64,000 nucleotides of DNA, from NCBI GenBank assembly GCA_000827325.1, contig KN832871.1, positions 62,001 to 126,000 of the forward strand, read 5' to 3'. Under the pieces are notes generated by a model. That model made no database searches, was not told where the DNA came from, and saw only the letters and a program-made list of their open reading frames with translations. Positions within the stretch are counted from its first letter, which is position 1. Each line of letters begins with the position of its first letter. A program made the position numbers and the translations under genes. The stretch is from Oidiodendron maius Zn (Eukaryota; Ascomycota; Leotiomycetes; Myxotrichaceae). This document shows, in pieces, positions 22,143 to 34,397 of this stretch.

Positions 22143-22843
22143 TGGAGAGTTCGAACATTTGCGAGCAATCTGATATGGAATGCGCAGGATATACCTTAAC
22201 GTAAGGCAGGGATATATTTTGTAGTATGAAGAAGGAACTCATTCTTTGTGGCTTCTCCGGGGGCAGATACACGAGGAACCACATTCAGTATAAAGATATC
22301 TCTAACAGTTTCTTACAATTTACCCAGCATTTGTACCAGGCTCCAATGGACGACTCATCGCCAAGTGGTTTCAAAGCTTCGATCTGGTACACACCGCCCT
22401 CTGACAGTGCAGGTGTCAGAGCTTTCCAGGACCCTTTCGGCGGGTATAAGCGTATGGAAACAGATCCCTTTGGCCTTAAATTGGATGAATGATGAGGACT
22501 CAGCCTGTACCGATAGACGATGAGATGTTACGCAACTGGTGGTGTTCACAACGGTACAACTTTCTACCGTCGCCGATCGTCCGTTAACACCGTAAAGCCC
22601 GCAGCCGTTCCAACCTGCACCATTGACATTGCCCCTCGGCGGCACGATCAGCGGCACAACCTTGCAAGCATGCGGGTGGCTTTGACTTTGAGGCACTGCG
22701 AAGATATGAAGCGCCGTCTTTATATCTAGCCGGCCCTCCCGCCGCCGCCAAGCATCCAGCTGGGCTCAGAAAACACGTCGGGCCGCCCATCCTCCACCCA
22801 AAGGGCATTTCTTTAAGTAAAGACTCGTGACGAAGCTGTGGGG
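22143..22843. other. Spacer between amine oxidase and PGC1-like gene
   Basis: About 700 bases holding a 3' flank and a promoter. Several open frames of 70-113 codons on both strands overlap each other and show no family motif. No structured RNA is seen. Confidence 0.5.
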
Positions 22844-23995
22844 ATGGCTGAATTCGATCCCTTGTTGGCGGAAAAGCTGGAGTTCTCACCAGGTATTGTG
22901 TCGCTGCTCCCAGAATCTTGTGTACCCAGATATACTGACGATGATTTAGCTAAGTTCATCCTCGCAAAAAATGGCAAACCCCAATGTATCGGACACCGAG
23001 GGTACAAGGCAGCGTTCCCCGAGAACACCATGGCCGGTTTCCGGGGGGCCGTCGAGATTGGGGCGCACGCCATCGAGACGGACGTCCACATATCGAAAGA
23101 CGGGGTTGTGGTTCTATCCCATGTAAGGGGCGGTGCGGAGCGCTGGAAACCCCCTCGTGCTTATACATATATGTTAGGATGCCAACCTTAAGCGATGTTT
23201 TGGGGAGAAGGAGAAGATCATCGATTGCGACTGGAGCTACCTAGAGACGCTGCGGACGCTGAGGGAGCCCCACGAGCCCATGGCGCGGCTCAAGGATCTG
23301 CTCGGGTACCTCACCAAGCCTGGGTTGGAGGACATCTGGGTGTTGTTGGATATCAAGAGTGCTAATAATCCTGAGGAGATAATGAAGTTAATAGCCTCTA
23401 CCCTTGCAGAGGTCAAGCCATCCACCCCTTGGAATCAACGAATCGTGCTGGGTTGTTGGGCGGTAAGTTTGGATTAGTTACACAAAATGCTTATCACTAA
23501 TCTGAAAAGGCAAATTTCCTCCCTTTCTGTGAGGAATACCTCCCTGGATACCCCATAACGCATATTGGCGTCAATATCTCCTATGCTCGGCAATTTTTGA
23601 AAGTGCCGAATGCGTCCTTCAACATGCTGCAGAAGATTATGGTGGGGCCTTTTGGGGAAGCTTTCCTAAGAGATGTTAGGGCGGCAGGGCGGTCAATCTT
23701 CTTCTGGACTGTCAACGATGAACTGTCCATGAAATGGAGCATCTACAAGGGAGCCGATGGGGTCATTACGGATGATTCCAAGAAGTATTTGGAGGTTTGC
23801 GAGAAGTACCAAGGCGAGAGGGTCAATCAGACCGTGTCATCTTTGATGATGGTTGTCTTACTCAATGTGCTGGTTGCTGTATTTTCAGTTGTCTTCAGAG
23901 CAAGATTCGTAAAGGTCGCAGAAGTCAAGAAAGCTAGAGTGCGGCAGAGGGATGAGAGGAGCAAGTCCTCGCCTACCAGTAATAATGCAGGATAG
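22844..23995 (+). CDS. GDPD-family phospholipase, PGC1-like, tail-anchored
   Basis: Likely a phosphatidylglycerol-specific phospholipase C type enzyme like yeast Pgc1, which controls phosphatidylglycerol level. Exons are 22844-22892, 22950-23122, 23178-23462 and 23510-23995. The GDPD signature is complete: QCIGHRGYKAAFPENTMAGF and AIETDVHISKDGVVVLSHDA (catalytic His, metal-binding Glu and Asp), then VLLDIKSAN, FFWTVND and GADGVITDD. A single hydrophobic segment near the C-terminus (LMMVVLLNVLVAVFSVVF) fits a tail anchor, as in Pgc1. The first intron, 57 nt with TACTGAC branch, is a multiple of three and free of stops, so it could instead be coding; family alignment would settle this. The start is the ATG at 22844. 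Confidence 0.9.
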
Positions 23996-24437
23996 AATAA
24001 CTACTAGTATTATCTTCCTCTCGCTCCTCCCCTTCTGTACACTCTTGGCGGGCATCAAGTCATCGCTTATCAACAGTATGTACCCATATTCACCACCAAT
24101 CTCACAACTTACACAGTGCCTTATGCAAACCAGCACATCAAGTCCCATTCACGTCGCAAAACTAACACCCCATCGACATTTTGATGTGTGGCATAGTTGT
24201 GGACTATACGATCTGCGCGTAGGCACACCACGGAGCCAAAGATCCATTGCGATCCAAAAGTGCTTGCACAACACGTACAACAAGATGCATCATGGAGCAT
24301 GCCCAAAATCCATTCGCTTTGCTTCAGCACCAACTAATCCAACCATACACCCCAGTGAACGAAGACTGGGTAAATACTTGCCAAATGAGGAGACTGGCGA
24401 CGTCAAGGATGTGCTACGCACTCAAGGAAAGAAGACG

Positions 24438-24851
24438 ATGGGCAGCTTCAAGAGGCTCGTACGATCAGTCAGCCAGATAGGTCTGAATAGGAAGAGCAGC
24501 GAGGAGAAGCTAGCACGAAATGTCAGCAAGAAGGCTTTATTCAGAACGAGCAGTGAGAGGAAGCTCGTGAAACGACAGCCAAGCCGCCATCTAGAGACAG
24601 TTGATGTTGCTCCACCAGCTGTGGTGATGACGAGCGAACAGCTGGCCGAGCAATACAGGAGCCTTCTCGATGTCCACCCATCACTCCAGGACACGGATGA
24701 TGAGCCTCCTCTCAGTCCTTCATTGTTGTCGCTGGATATCGAGACGAGCACGACTTGGTCAAGACTGATCTCGACGGCGCTGGGAACTGCCGGGTCAGAG
24801 GTCTGGCGGAAGGGATGGACCGCAGGGCCAGAGATGAGCGAGGAGGGGTAG
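24438..24851 (+). CDS. Small basic hypothetical protein
   Basis: I do not recognise this protein. The frame is open from 23952 to 24851, but the part before 24438 overlaps the PGC1-like 3' end and looks non-coding, so I take the ATG at 24438 (137 residues). The first half is basic with a short internal repeat: RKSSEEKLA and then RTSSERKLV, 20 or so residues apart. A more acidic middle (DTDDEPPLSPSLLSLDIE) and a C-terminal segment (SRLISTALGTAGSEVWRKGW) follow. It may be one exon of a longer spliced gene. Same strand as its upstream neighbour. Coding status is uncertain. Confidence 0.4.
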   Translation: MGSFKRLVRSVSQIGLNRKSSEEKLARNVSKKALFRTSSERKLVKRQPSRHLETVDVAPPAVVMTSEQLAEQYRSLLDVHPSLQDTDDEPPLSPSLLSLDIETSTTWSRLISTALGTAGSEVWRKGWTAGPEMSEEG

Positions 24852-25288
24852 TAGGAAGACTGCAGAATCACACAGAGAGGCCATTCCGTGACCCGTCACG
24901 CAGGTTGAAGGCAGGGAATTGCAGAAAGAAAACTATCATGCAAGGGAGTGAGGCGAGAAGATATCCACCGAGATCTACAACTAGTCGCCGGACCAGTGGA
25001 TCAAGATTATGGTACATAGGAGATTAGAAGAATACTTCTTGATGATGAATATACTCGAAATCTGCGAACACTTCACTACCTCTTCATGATCACGCATATT
25101 GCAAATTCCATGGGTTTTGTTCAGGGGGTGGTGTGTTCATAAAGGGGGAAATGTCTATATCTAGACGCGGAATGGTTGCTCCTAGGGCCGAAAAAAAAAA
25201 CATTTAACGACAAAGAATGGGAGCAAAAAGATACCCTCATATGCTTCAAGGCATGAAAAAAAATAGAGCTCAAAAAGCAAAAGGGGAG
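24852..25288. other. Spacer upstream of the tRNA 3' end
   Basis: No gene is seen. A poly(A) run at 25191-25201 and another A-rich stretch at 25256-25263 lie on the plus strand; read from the tRNA strand these are T runs that could end Pol III transcription, although the first T run sits about 25 bases beyond the tRNA. Confidence 0.4.
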
Positions 25289-25381
25289 CACTCCAAGTGG
25301 GACTCGAACCCACAGCCTCGAGATAACTCGTCTAATGGAGCAAAGTAGAAGTCTCGCGCGCTACCATTGCGCCATTGGAGC
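25289..25381 (-). tRNA. tRNA-Arg(UCU) with a 21-nt intron
   Basis: Reads AGA codons. The acceptor stem is GCTCCAA/TTGGAGT with discriminator G at 25289; the D arm is GCGC-AATGGTA-GCGC; the anticodon stem is CGAGA/TCTCG with loop CTTCTA...A, giving anticodon TCT at 25349-25347; the T arm is GTGGG-TTCGAGT-CCCAC. A 21-nt intron (25345-25325) interrupts the loop after position 37, the canonical place, and contains AGA that can pair with the anticodon in the pre-tRNA. No CCA is encoded. The sequence resembles fungal tRNA-Arg(UCU). Confidence 0.95.
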
Positions 25382-26439
25382 AGACATTTGCCGATTAAAA
25401 TCCTTATTTAGGTATATGCGACCCACGGTGAATGATCCGCGTCCTAGGCGAGGATGGGCGGTGTGCAGGGTCATTAAGTAATCCGACAATTTCCGTCAGG
25501 AGCCGGAAGGGAGGAATCGCCACTGCCAGATGCTTGGGACAAAAGGAAGAGTAGATATCCGACACCTTACTGGAACTTACTACATTACAGACTTACTACT
25601 ATAACTAGTACAGGATCCGAGTCAGGTGATGGTCATGGATGGAGTGGGTCAGGTGACGATCTCGCCCTCTCCTTTCTTCTCTACGGAGTAGAGCGTGGCA
25701 AAGACGTCGTGAAAGGGCTTACGGATCTCGCTCCCAACTGCTGAACGGTGTGCTGCTGGCCATGTCTCGTGCCTGACTGAGACCGATGCCGCTGATCAAC
25801 CGCCTCCAGACCCTTCGGTGGGACTCCACTCTGCGCTCCCCCAGCGTTGCTCAACCTGTCGGTCTGCCCTGTTGAGGAAACAGAAATGGGTTTGCCGCCC
25901 AGTTGGGTTTCATTAGTCACGTCCGGCCCAGGTCCGAGTTGCGGCCATGGCGATGGAGATGATGGGCCCGGGTGGTGGCTCAAAGGGGGTCAAGAAGTCG
26001 TCTTTAGTAAGAGACTACCAGCGGAGGAAGGGTAGGCTGAACATATATACTGTACTGCCACCATATACAAGTGTATAGGTATCTTTTCTGTGTAATCTTC
26101 CTCTCATCTCCTCCTTCTCCTTCTCCTTCTCCTTCTTCTTCCTCGGCTTCTTCTCTATCCATCTCCCTCTTCCTCCTGCTCTCAGCCTCTCATCTCGACT
26201 CTGTCCCCCCGGCCGCCTCCGTGGCCACTTCACCCTCGGCCCCAGGATACGAAGCAGTAGCCTCGTCACCAACAGCCCAGCAGCCGCCACGACGCCTAGT
26301 CCTCCTTCGCTGTCGATAGCTTCGCCGCGCCTCTTATCTCACCCTGCCTGCCCCCATCCACCTCATCACACGACATTGCCGCCGACCAACCCCTTCATCC
26401 AACTCTCCACCACCACCACCAATCTCCAGAACACTCACC
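25382..26439. other. Promoter and pyrimidine-rich leader of the AN1 gene
   Basis: From 26095 to about 26190 the plus strand is almost pure C/T, including a (CTCCTT)n-like run at 26108-26140, followed by a C-rich leader up to the start codon. This is the common form of a strongly transcribed fungal 5' leader. No other gene is seen. Confidence 0.55.
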
Positions 26440-27091
26440 ATGTCTCGATCCGCCTCTCCAGAGCTGTCCGCCTCCGCTGAGACCATGCAGATCTTCGTCA
26501 AGAACGTCTCGGGCGACAGTAGGTCTCCTCTCCCTTTCCTCGCCCCGATACGAAACCAACATACTGACGAAGGTACTCCCGCAGCATTCCCTCTCACCGT
26601 GTCCCAAGATCTCTCCGTCCAGAACCTCACAACCCTCCTCTCTGTGCGGACATCCCGCCCCGAGGCCGACCTCCGCCTCATCTACGCAGGCAAGCACCTT
26701 TCGCCGTCACGAACGCTCTCCGACTACCATATCCAGCGGGAGTCGACACTGCACCTGGCCTACCCCATCCTAGGCGGGATGCCACCCAAGAAGATCCGGT
26801 GCAACTACAAGGACTGCAAGGAGGGCGCCCAGCGCATTATCGGCGACTGCGGCTTCTGCAACGGGCACTACTGTGGCAAGCACCGGCTCCTCGAGGACCA
26901 CAAGTGCGATGGCTTGGAAGACGTAAGTGACTCCCCTGCATCTGTTACCTCCGCCGGCCCCAGCTGGTGGCTCGTCGGGCTCGATGGAATTGTGGCTGAC
27001 ATGATCCGCGAAACAGTGCAAGAAGGAGTCCCACGCGCGGAACGCCGCTCAGTTGAACGCGGAGAGGACACAAGTGATCAAGGGCATCTAG
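26440..27091 (+). CDS. Ubiquitin-like domain fused to AN1 zinc finger
   Basis: A protein of about 167 residues combining an N-terminal ubiquitin-like domain (from MQIFVKNVSGDS, residues ~16-95) with a C-terminal AN1 zinc finger, as in the ANUBL/ZFAND4 group; roles in proteasome-linked stress handling are inferred from that family. Exons are 26440-26518, 26573-26922 and 27017-27091. The AN1 ligands read C-x4-C-x10-C-x2-C-x4-C-x2-H-x5-H-x-C, from CNYKDC to DHKC. The ubiquitin-like part ends YPILGGMPPKK, a Gly-Gly followed by Met where a deubiquitinase could cut. The last exon adds CKKESHARNAAQLNAERTQV and ends KGI. The first intron (54 nt, TACTGAC branch) is a multiple of three without stops, so its retention would insert 18 residues into the ubiquitin-like fold. 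Confidence 0.9.
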
Positions 27092-27490
27092 ACCACTCCC
27101 ATCCTGCGACGGCTGCAACTGCTGCAGCCACCACTTTGTAGATTTGAATTTCACTGGCAAGGGGAAGGCGTTAAGATTATCGGCGTCAATTCGTCATCCA
27201 TCATCATTATCATTAACAACATCATGTACTCACACCATGTTGGCGCGGGACTGGGTCGACTTTTTAGCGGGCGTGGGAACGACTACTCCCGAGGCCATTT
27301 GTTCTGCCTAGATAATGATATTCCATTTTACGATACATCTCCCTCTCCATGTGTGACCCTTATTTTGTGACTTCCACACCGCCTCCCGGTTCCATACTCA
27401 ATATGTTCTACTCTACATGGCGCTTCATTCCTGAGTAAATCTCTCTCCCCCTTGCCCCTTTGCCCCTAAAAGCCCAAGAATCGCCAATTC
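27092..27490. other. Convergent spacer, AN1 gene to formaldehyde dehydrogenase
   Basis: Holds the two facing 3' flanks. It includes (ATC/ATT)-rich sequence near 27196-27225. No gene or repeat of note. Confidence 0.45.
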
Positions 27491-29015
<1,525 letters not shown>

Positions 29016-29479
29016 TTTCCTGGTATGATCACTATAGTCTAATAAAGTTTAATACGAGAACAGAATATTCAGGGAGGTTTACGGAGCGTGGTTGCGGAGA
29101 TTGGGGTTGAAAGAGCTGGAAAGTTTTCGACGTATTCCGGGGGAGGGGTAGTTTCGTCATCTTCGGCATCTTAGCTCTCTGGCTCGGGGATATGTCGCAG
29201 ACTTCAAACCTTCCGGCTTCCGCCGCATGGGACGAATTACCTTTCTAGGACGGTGAAAACCCTTCTCTAGCTATCCGTGACAGCTAGTTATTACACGTGG
29301 AACATGGCGCGGGACGCATATCCTCTTTAGGAGTATTCTTGCTGCCTGCATATATAGGGTGTGAGATTATCTCTACCAGCAGCCGGCAGCCGACCCACTA
29401 CTGCTGAGACTCTTTACAATCATTTCTATTGACGTAGCTCGTAATATATATATCTAACCGCAGAGGCTGAATATATGAT
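29016..29479. other. SFA1 promoter / SAC2-like 3' flank
   Basis: About 460 bases between two genes on the same (minus) strand. No regulatory motif stands out and no gene is seen. Confidence 0.45.
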
Positions 29480-32400
29480 TCATGCCCAGACCATCTTCTT
29501 CAGCTGGTGACCGAGCTGCTCAAAGAGGCCTGTACTCCTTCTGGCTTCTTCCCTTGTTATTATACTACCCAGCTCCATGATAGGCGTCTTCTCAGTCCTT
29601 CTCTGGAGCGCAAGGCGCTCAATCTCCGTACAGATCGACTTGACAGTCTCGATCTCGCTCAAGCTGGGTCCATCCTGACCGGCTGTAACTGCAGACTTGG
29701 AAGGTAGGGCCTTCCACGCTAGTATTCGACTGGCAGGCTGAGAAGGGTGGCGTCCTATTAATCCCGACAATCCACTGGTAATGGGAGTGGCGGGTGTGTT
29801 CGTGGACTGATCCCTCTCGTCTCGACCCTGGGAGGTCGACATTGACCTGGTGTTGATCCGGGTAACATCGTTTGTTCCAGCTTCGTACGTTATAATAAAC
29901 CCGACATTCCTTGTTTCGTCTGCTTGAGGGGCAGATAGCGTAGATGTAATATACGGTCCATATTTAAGGCTTTTTATATGATCCAGTTCCACCCTCTCAA
30001 AGGATATTACCTTCTCCATATTCCAGTCAAACCTCGCCGCGTAGAGAGCAGAGTCCGTTAATAACAGTACTGCCTCCTCCAGGGTTGTGGACTTGAATGT
30101 ATTTGGAAGCCGAGGAGTGAGAAGCGCCCATCCTCCTATAAACTCTTCGTGCTCATCTGCTACCACAAGCTTCTGGCTCACCTCGATGGCTTGCTGCCGC
30201 ATCTTCTGCATGGATACCCCAGGATCGCCGGTCATGAGATTAGCTTCAAAGTCTTCCCAGACGAGGACAGTCACGTTGCCTAGGAGGAAGTCTATGGCAG
30301 CTTGGCTGAAATAATCATTTACAATGCTGTCAAGAATAGTCAGTATTGTAGGAGTAGAAGACATCGTTACTACATACCCGCTGTAGAACCTAGAAATGGA
30401 AAGTCCCATATCGTTCAAGGCGCCCTTAAAATCTCGCTTTCTCGTCCGAGTGAAGTCTCCTTTCATTGCCGCAGTCGAAGCATACTGCTTGGATACGGCA
30501 TCGCCATTGTCTGCCCACAAGGTATTGAACCACTGTGTAGTTTGATCCACTTGGAGACTCATATCTATGCCTTCGGTCTTTAATTGCATTTCGAGTGCTC
30601 GTCTCGCACAAGCGCTTTGGACAATATTGGTCCGATCCAGGCAGTCCATGCAATTAGTCCTCAAAACTCCACTTTGCTTTGATATAAGTTGGCACTCAGA
30701 CTCGACCGTATAGCCAAACTCATCTAACTTACTTGCTAGAGAGCCCATAAGCAAGCTGACGTTCTCGAACTTCATGCCCCGACACACGGCATGAAAGTCA
30801 AACCACTCGAAACCGATCGAATATCCATTGTTGCTAATCATTTCGTTTAAACGTTCTATATTTGTTGCATACGAATCTCCAACTACAGCTTCCGGCCCAT
30901 GCTTTTCAACCAGCGAAGCAACTTGTATTTGCCCGTATCTATCTGATAAATTTTTAAAGTGCTTCTCAAAAGCTTGGAAATTGGTCCCTGCTGAATGATG
31001 TATCTGCGGCACTGGCTTGAAGGAGTACGGCGACTGAGAAAAGAAGATTGGCACGCTGCCACGGATCTGAACGAAAGAGTATATGTTACTTGACGAGGTC
31101 CATGACGGGTCTGACAGGATCTGCTCCGTCTCAACTCCATTGGCGGTGTTGCCTTGTTCATCTATACCTCGACGAAGGTACCTAAGACCAGCACGCTTGA
31201 CTGATCTTCGGGAGATCAGTGTCATTAGAAACGGTCTAATGGTATTACCAGCCTCTTTTGATTCCTTTCTCTTAGGCGCATCCGGTTCAGCTGAGTCTGG
31301 AACCCCCGGTGATTGAACACCCACTGAGAGGTCGTTCATTTCCATAGATGTTTTCTCTTCTCCATCCATACCAATTATGGGCCTTGGTGGGTTGGTATCC
31401 ATTTCAAACAAACGTTGCCCAACAAATCCTTGCATGAGGGGCAACACAAATGGCGTCTGACCGGCATCTATAAAAGGCTGTATGACATGATGGTTCCAGA
31501 AAAAGAGAGGGTCAACTTCCGTGTATAATGGTAAGTCGGAGTTGGTTACTCTTCGAGTTGCCACGCTCCTAGTAATATCATAATCGTAAGAAAAGAAGAA
31601 GCTATGAGATGTGCCGAACATAATCTTGGTCGTCCGCAGTAACTTTGGCAAAAGGGTACTTGCAACATCACGGCTGGGACTCTTCTCTTCTTCAAGCTTT
31701 GTCAAAGTCTCAGTAACAGTCGGAGGCTGTCCTCCTCCTTCTGCATTCTGGCTTGATAGACTGGTTGGCGTTTGCACGGCAGCACTTGTTTCAGACGCAG
31801 ACATTCCCAGATTTCGTCTCTGGCCCACAGTCCAGCCTTTTCTTGAAAACCATTTTTGGGCAAAGCGGCCATAGTCTCCCTTCTTAGCAATGACGTCTTG
31901 CGCAATACTGCTCCTCCGGTTGTGTTCTCCGAGACTCTGGCTAGATTGCGAGGACAATGGGGTCCCCGGTCCAGCATCTATAACCTCATCATCTATATCA
32001 CCACTCAAGTCCGCTGAAATATCTTCGTCGTCACTGTCGGTGTCGCTATTGTCTGTGCCATCCTCCACGCTCCTCTTCAAGAGACCTCTCTTTGTCTGTG
32101 ATATTGCTGACTCGGCGGCTACCTTCGAACTCAAAGGCGTCAGGGCGACCTCCGTAATAACATAGACAGGCTTTCCTTGTATCTGTGCCACTTGCTTCCG
32201 GCGTGTTATCGAGATTAAATAGGAGGACTTCGAAACATCTAATAGGCCTACAAGCAAGTCAGTTCCTTAGGTCTGGGGGAGCTAATAATATGGTCAGGAG
32301 GAAATATCGTGCTGCCAAAACACACCAACAATGCCAAATGATTCGAAGCTCTTTCCAGTTTCGCTGCCTTCGCCGTCTTCCTTCAATGCAGGTCCTATGC

Positions 32401-32521
32401 TCCTGTCTCTGTACGCGATCTTCGCGGCTGGTGCGGGGCCTTGACCTCTTTGTGCCAGAGGTTGTAGCACAAGACCATCAACTGCCGCAAAAATAAGGAT
32501 TTTCCGCACAATGCCAGGCAT
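29480..32521 (-). CDS. SAC2/INPP5F-like phosphoinositide phosphatase
   Basis: Expected to remove a phosphate from phosphoinositides on endosomal or related membranes. Exons 32521-32326, 32247-30378 and 30326-29480 give about 970 residues. The SAC domain opens with FGIVGLLDVSKSSYLISITR and holds the catalytic CMDCLDRTN (CX5R-T) around residue 595, within LRTNCMDCLDRTNIVQS. An inserted acidic, Ser-rich region (residues ~110-210, SDTDSDDEDISADLSGD) is likely disordered. Downstream, GGWALLTPRLPNTF and the following 200 residues fit the hSac2 homology domain. No C-terminal membrane segments are seen, so it is not SAC1. The 51-nt last intron is in frame and stop-free; its removal gives RFYSGIVNDYF, which matches the family better than the unspliced reading. 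Confidence 0.9.
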
Positions 32522-33126
32522 TCTAGCGGATTTTGCTTATACCAGGGCCATGGATAGTCGTAGAGAGAGACGAGGCCCTACCAGTGTTGATAATCCAAGG
32601 TTTGTGCTCTGCTGTGATCTCCGGGCAGATGATCTCACGGCTCCACGGCTTACCTAGGCAAAAAGCAGGCTGGAAAAGCACCGAAAAGGTAAAAAGGTCC
32701 TCACAATAGCGGCAATATCTAAATTTTTATGAATATAATTCTAGGAGAATTACTTAAGAAAGGCGATCACAAAAATACAAAAATACAAAAATACAAAAAT
32801 ACAAAAATACAAAATTACAAAATTACGAAAATTATGGCTGACCTCCTTTAGAATGCTGGCATGCTCATGACCAAGTCAGATGCGCGGCAAAGCACATGTC
32901 TCTATTTTCACGTTCCAAGACAGCTGTCACAACGAGCAGCGCCTGAACATCTTTAATCATAATGCCTCGACATGAGCCTATGCTTTCCCTGCCGATAAGG
33001 AAATAGGTGCGAGGCAACAGAGAACGGGAGCTGCCGCTAGGAGAGAGAATTTACAGGTGTTCACAAAGATTTATCCCGGAAAAAATTTCAATCTTCATCC
33101 TGAGAACGCAGCTCGCCATTCTCGAA
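32522..33126. other. Divergent promoter region
   Basis: Shared by the SAC2-like gene (-) and the BMT6-like gene (+). The centre is AT-rich and carries the 8-bp tandem repeat listed next. Confidence 0.5.
32771..32826 (+). repeat. 8-bp tandem repeat (AAAAATAC)n
   Basis: Five exact copies of AAAAATAC (32771-32810) are followed by two copies of the variant AAAATTAC (32811-32826). The array sits in the middle of a bidirectional promoter. Confidence 0.9.
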
Positions 33127-34326
33127 ATGGGGAAGAATGGAAGATTTGGCAAAGACTATGGGAAAGTTGTTGGCAAGGACTCACCATCACGACCAGGTTG
33201 GAAAGGTCCTGGATATGTCAAGAAGTCAGAGCCTCCGGCAAAGGCGAAGGCAAAAACTTCAAGTCCGGAAAGCCTCAACGTTGCTTCAGAGCCGGTAATT
33301 CCAAGTGAACTGCAACAACTCCTCTTGGATATTTTTAGAAATACGTTTCCTGAAATTTTGGCTGCAGATACTCTTCAGTCTATGTTACAAGATGTCAAGA
33401 CGGCGCTATATGACCGTGATTTCAGCAGGGCATTTGGAAAGCCAGAGTTCCTCACCGCATACTCTGTTCGATGGAGTCCAAGTCGAGCTCTCTGTTATCT
33501 TTTCATCCTGGCTGGTATCCAGGAGCTACTCGCGCAATTAATGTGTCTAGATGCCGAGGAACAGAAAGACTTGGCTTCTCCCAGCACCCGAAAGTCGAGT
33601 CTAAAGGTAGTCTGCTTCGGAGGGGGAGCAGCTGAAGTAATTGCTTTCGGTGGCTTTCTTAAGTTCTTACACAATACAATGAGTACAGATACAACTGTTG
33701 CCGAAGAGCTTGTGAACCTGTCTCTCTCTGCCAGCGGTCCTAGCATTAATCTACATCTTGTGGACACAGCGCAGTGGGGAGACGCGGTTCAGATGCTCAG
33801 CAGTGGCCTTCATACACCTCCGCCTCTATCTAAGTATGCAAGTTCGGCAGCAAGAGAAGCAAACTCAGCCCTCCTACCTGCCGGAAGTATCACAACCACT
33901 TTCCAGGCCAAGGATATCCTCGACTTGAGCCAAGACCACCTGAATTATATCATAGGAAAACGGCCGATTCTTCTGACACTGTTCTTTACTCTCAACGAGC
34001 TTTATGCTGCTTCCATTGGGAAGACAACTGCTCTCCTTCTGAAACTAACCTTGGTTGCCAAGCCTGGCACGCTGCTCCTGGTCGTCGACAGCCCTGGAAG
34101 CTACTCTGAGACAACCGTCGGCAAAGACGCGAAGAAATATCCCATCCAATGGCTTCTGGACCACGCATTACTTGAAACCGAGAAGAGCAGGGGTGAAGAG
34201 AGCACGGCAAGTTGGAGAAAGCTATTTTCCGACGACTCTCGTTGGTTCAGATTGCCCGACGGCCTACGATATCCTATACCATTGGAGAATATGCGGTATC
34301 AGATTTCTCTTTATCAGAGACTTTGA
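33127..34326 (+). CDS. BMT6: BMT6-type 25S rRNA uridine-N3 methyltransferase
   Basis: A SAM-dependent methyltransferase of the family that includes yeast Bmt6, which methylates one uridine of 25S rRNA in the nucleolus. A single exon of 399 residues starting at MGKNGRFGKDYGKVVG; an upstream in-frame GTG at 33007 would add 40 residues without similarity and is ignored. The N-terminus is basic and Ser/Lys-rich. YSVRWSPSRALCYLFIL around residue 115 and the SAM motif LKVVCFGGGAAEVIAF (residues ~155-175) are characteristic, with the acidic post-motif LHLVDTAQW next. The C-terminal LPDGLRYPIPLENMRYQISL is also conserved. Target position is inferred from the family. Confidence 0.85.
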   Translation: MGKNGRFGKDYGKVVGKDSPSRPGWKGPGYVKKSEPPAKAKAKTSSPESLNVASEPVIPSELQQLLLDIFRNTFPEILAADTLQSMLQDVKTALYDRDFSRAFGKPEFLTAYSVRWSPSRALCYLFILAGIQELLAQLMCLDAEEQKDLASPSTRKSSLKVVCFGGGAAEVIAFGGFLKFLHNTMSTDTTVAEELVNLSLSASGPSINLHLVDTAQWGDAVQMLSSGLHTPPPLSKYASSAAREANSALLPAGSITTTFQAKDILDLSQDHLNYIIGKRPILLTLFFTLNELYAASIGKTTALLLKLTLVAKPGTLLLVVDSPGSYSETTVGKDAKKYPIQWLLDHALLETEKSRGEESTASWRKLFSDDSRWFRLPDGLRYPIPLENMRYQISLYQRL

Positions 34327-34397
34327 TTGGCGACAGAAAATGTCATATGGTTACAAGTTGAGAAATACATTGGCTATTCATAAATCATTAATCATAA

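Noticed and set aside
25030-25130. TGATGA sequence suggesting a box C/D snoRNA
   Set aside because: No CTGA box D at a suitable distance and no terminal stem.
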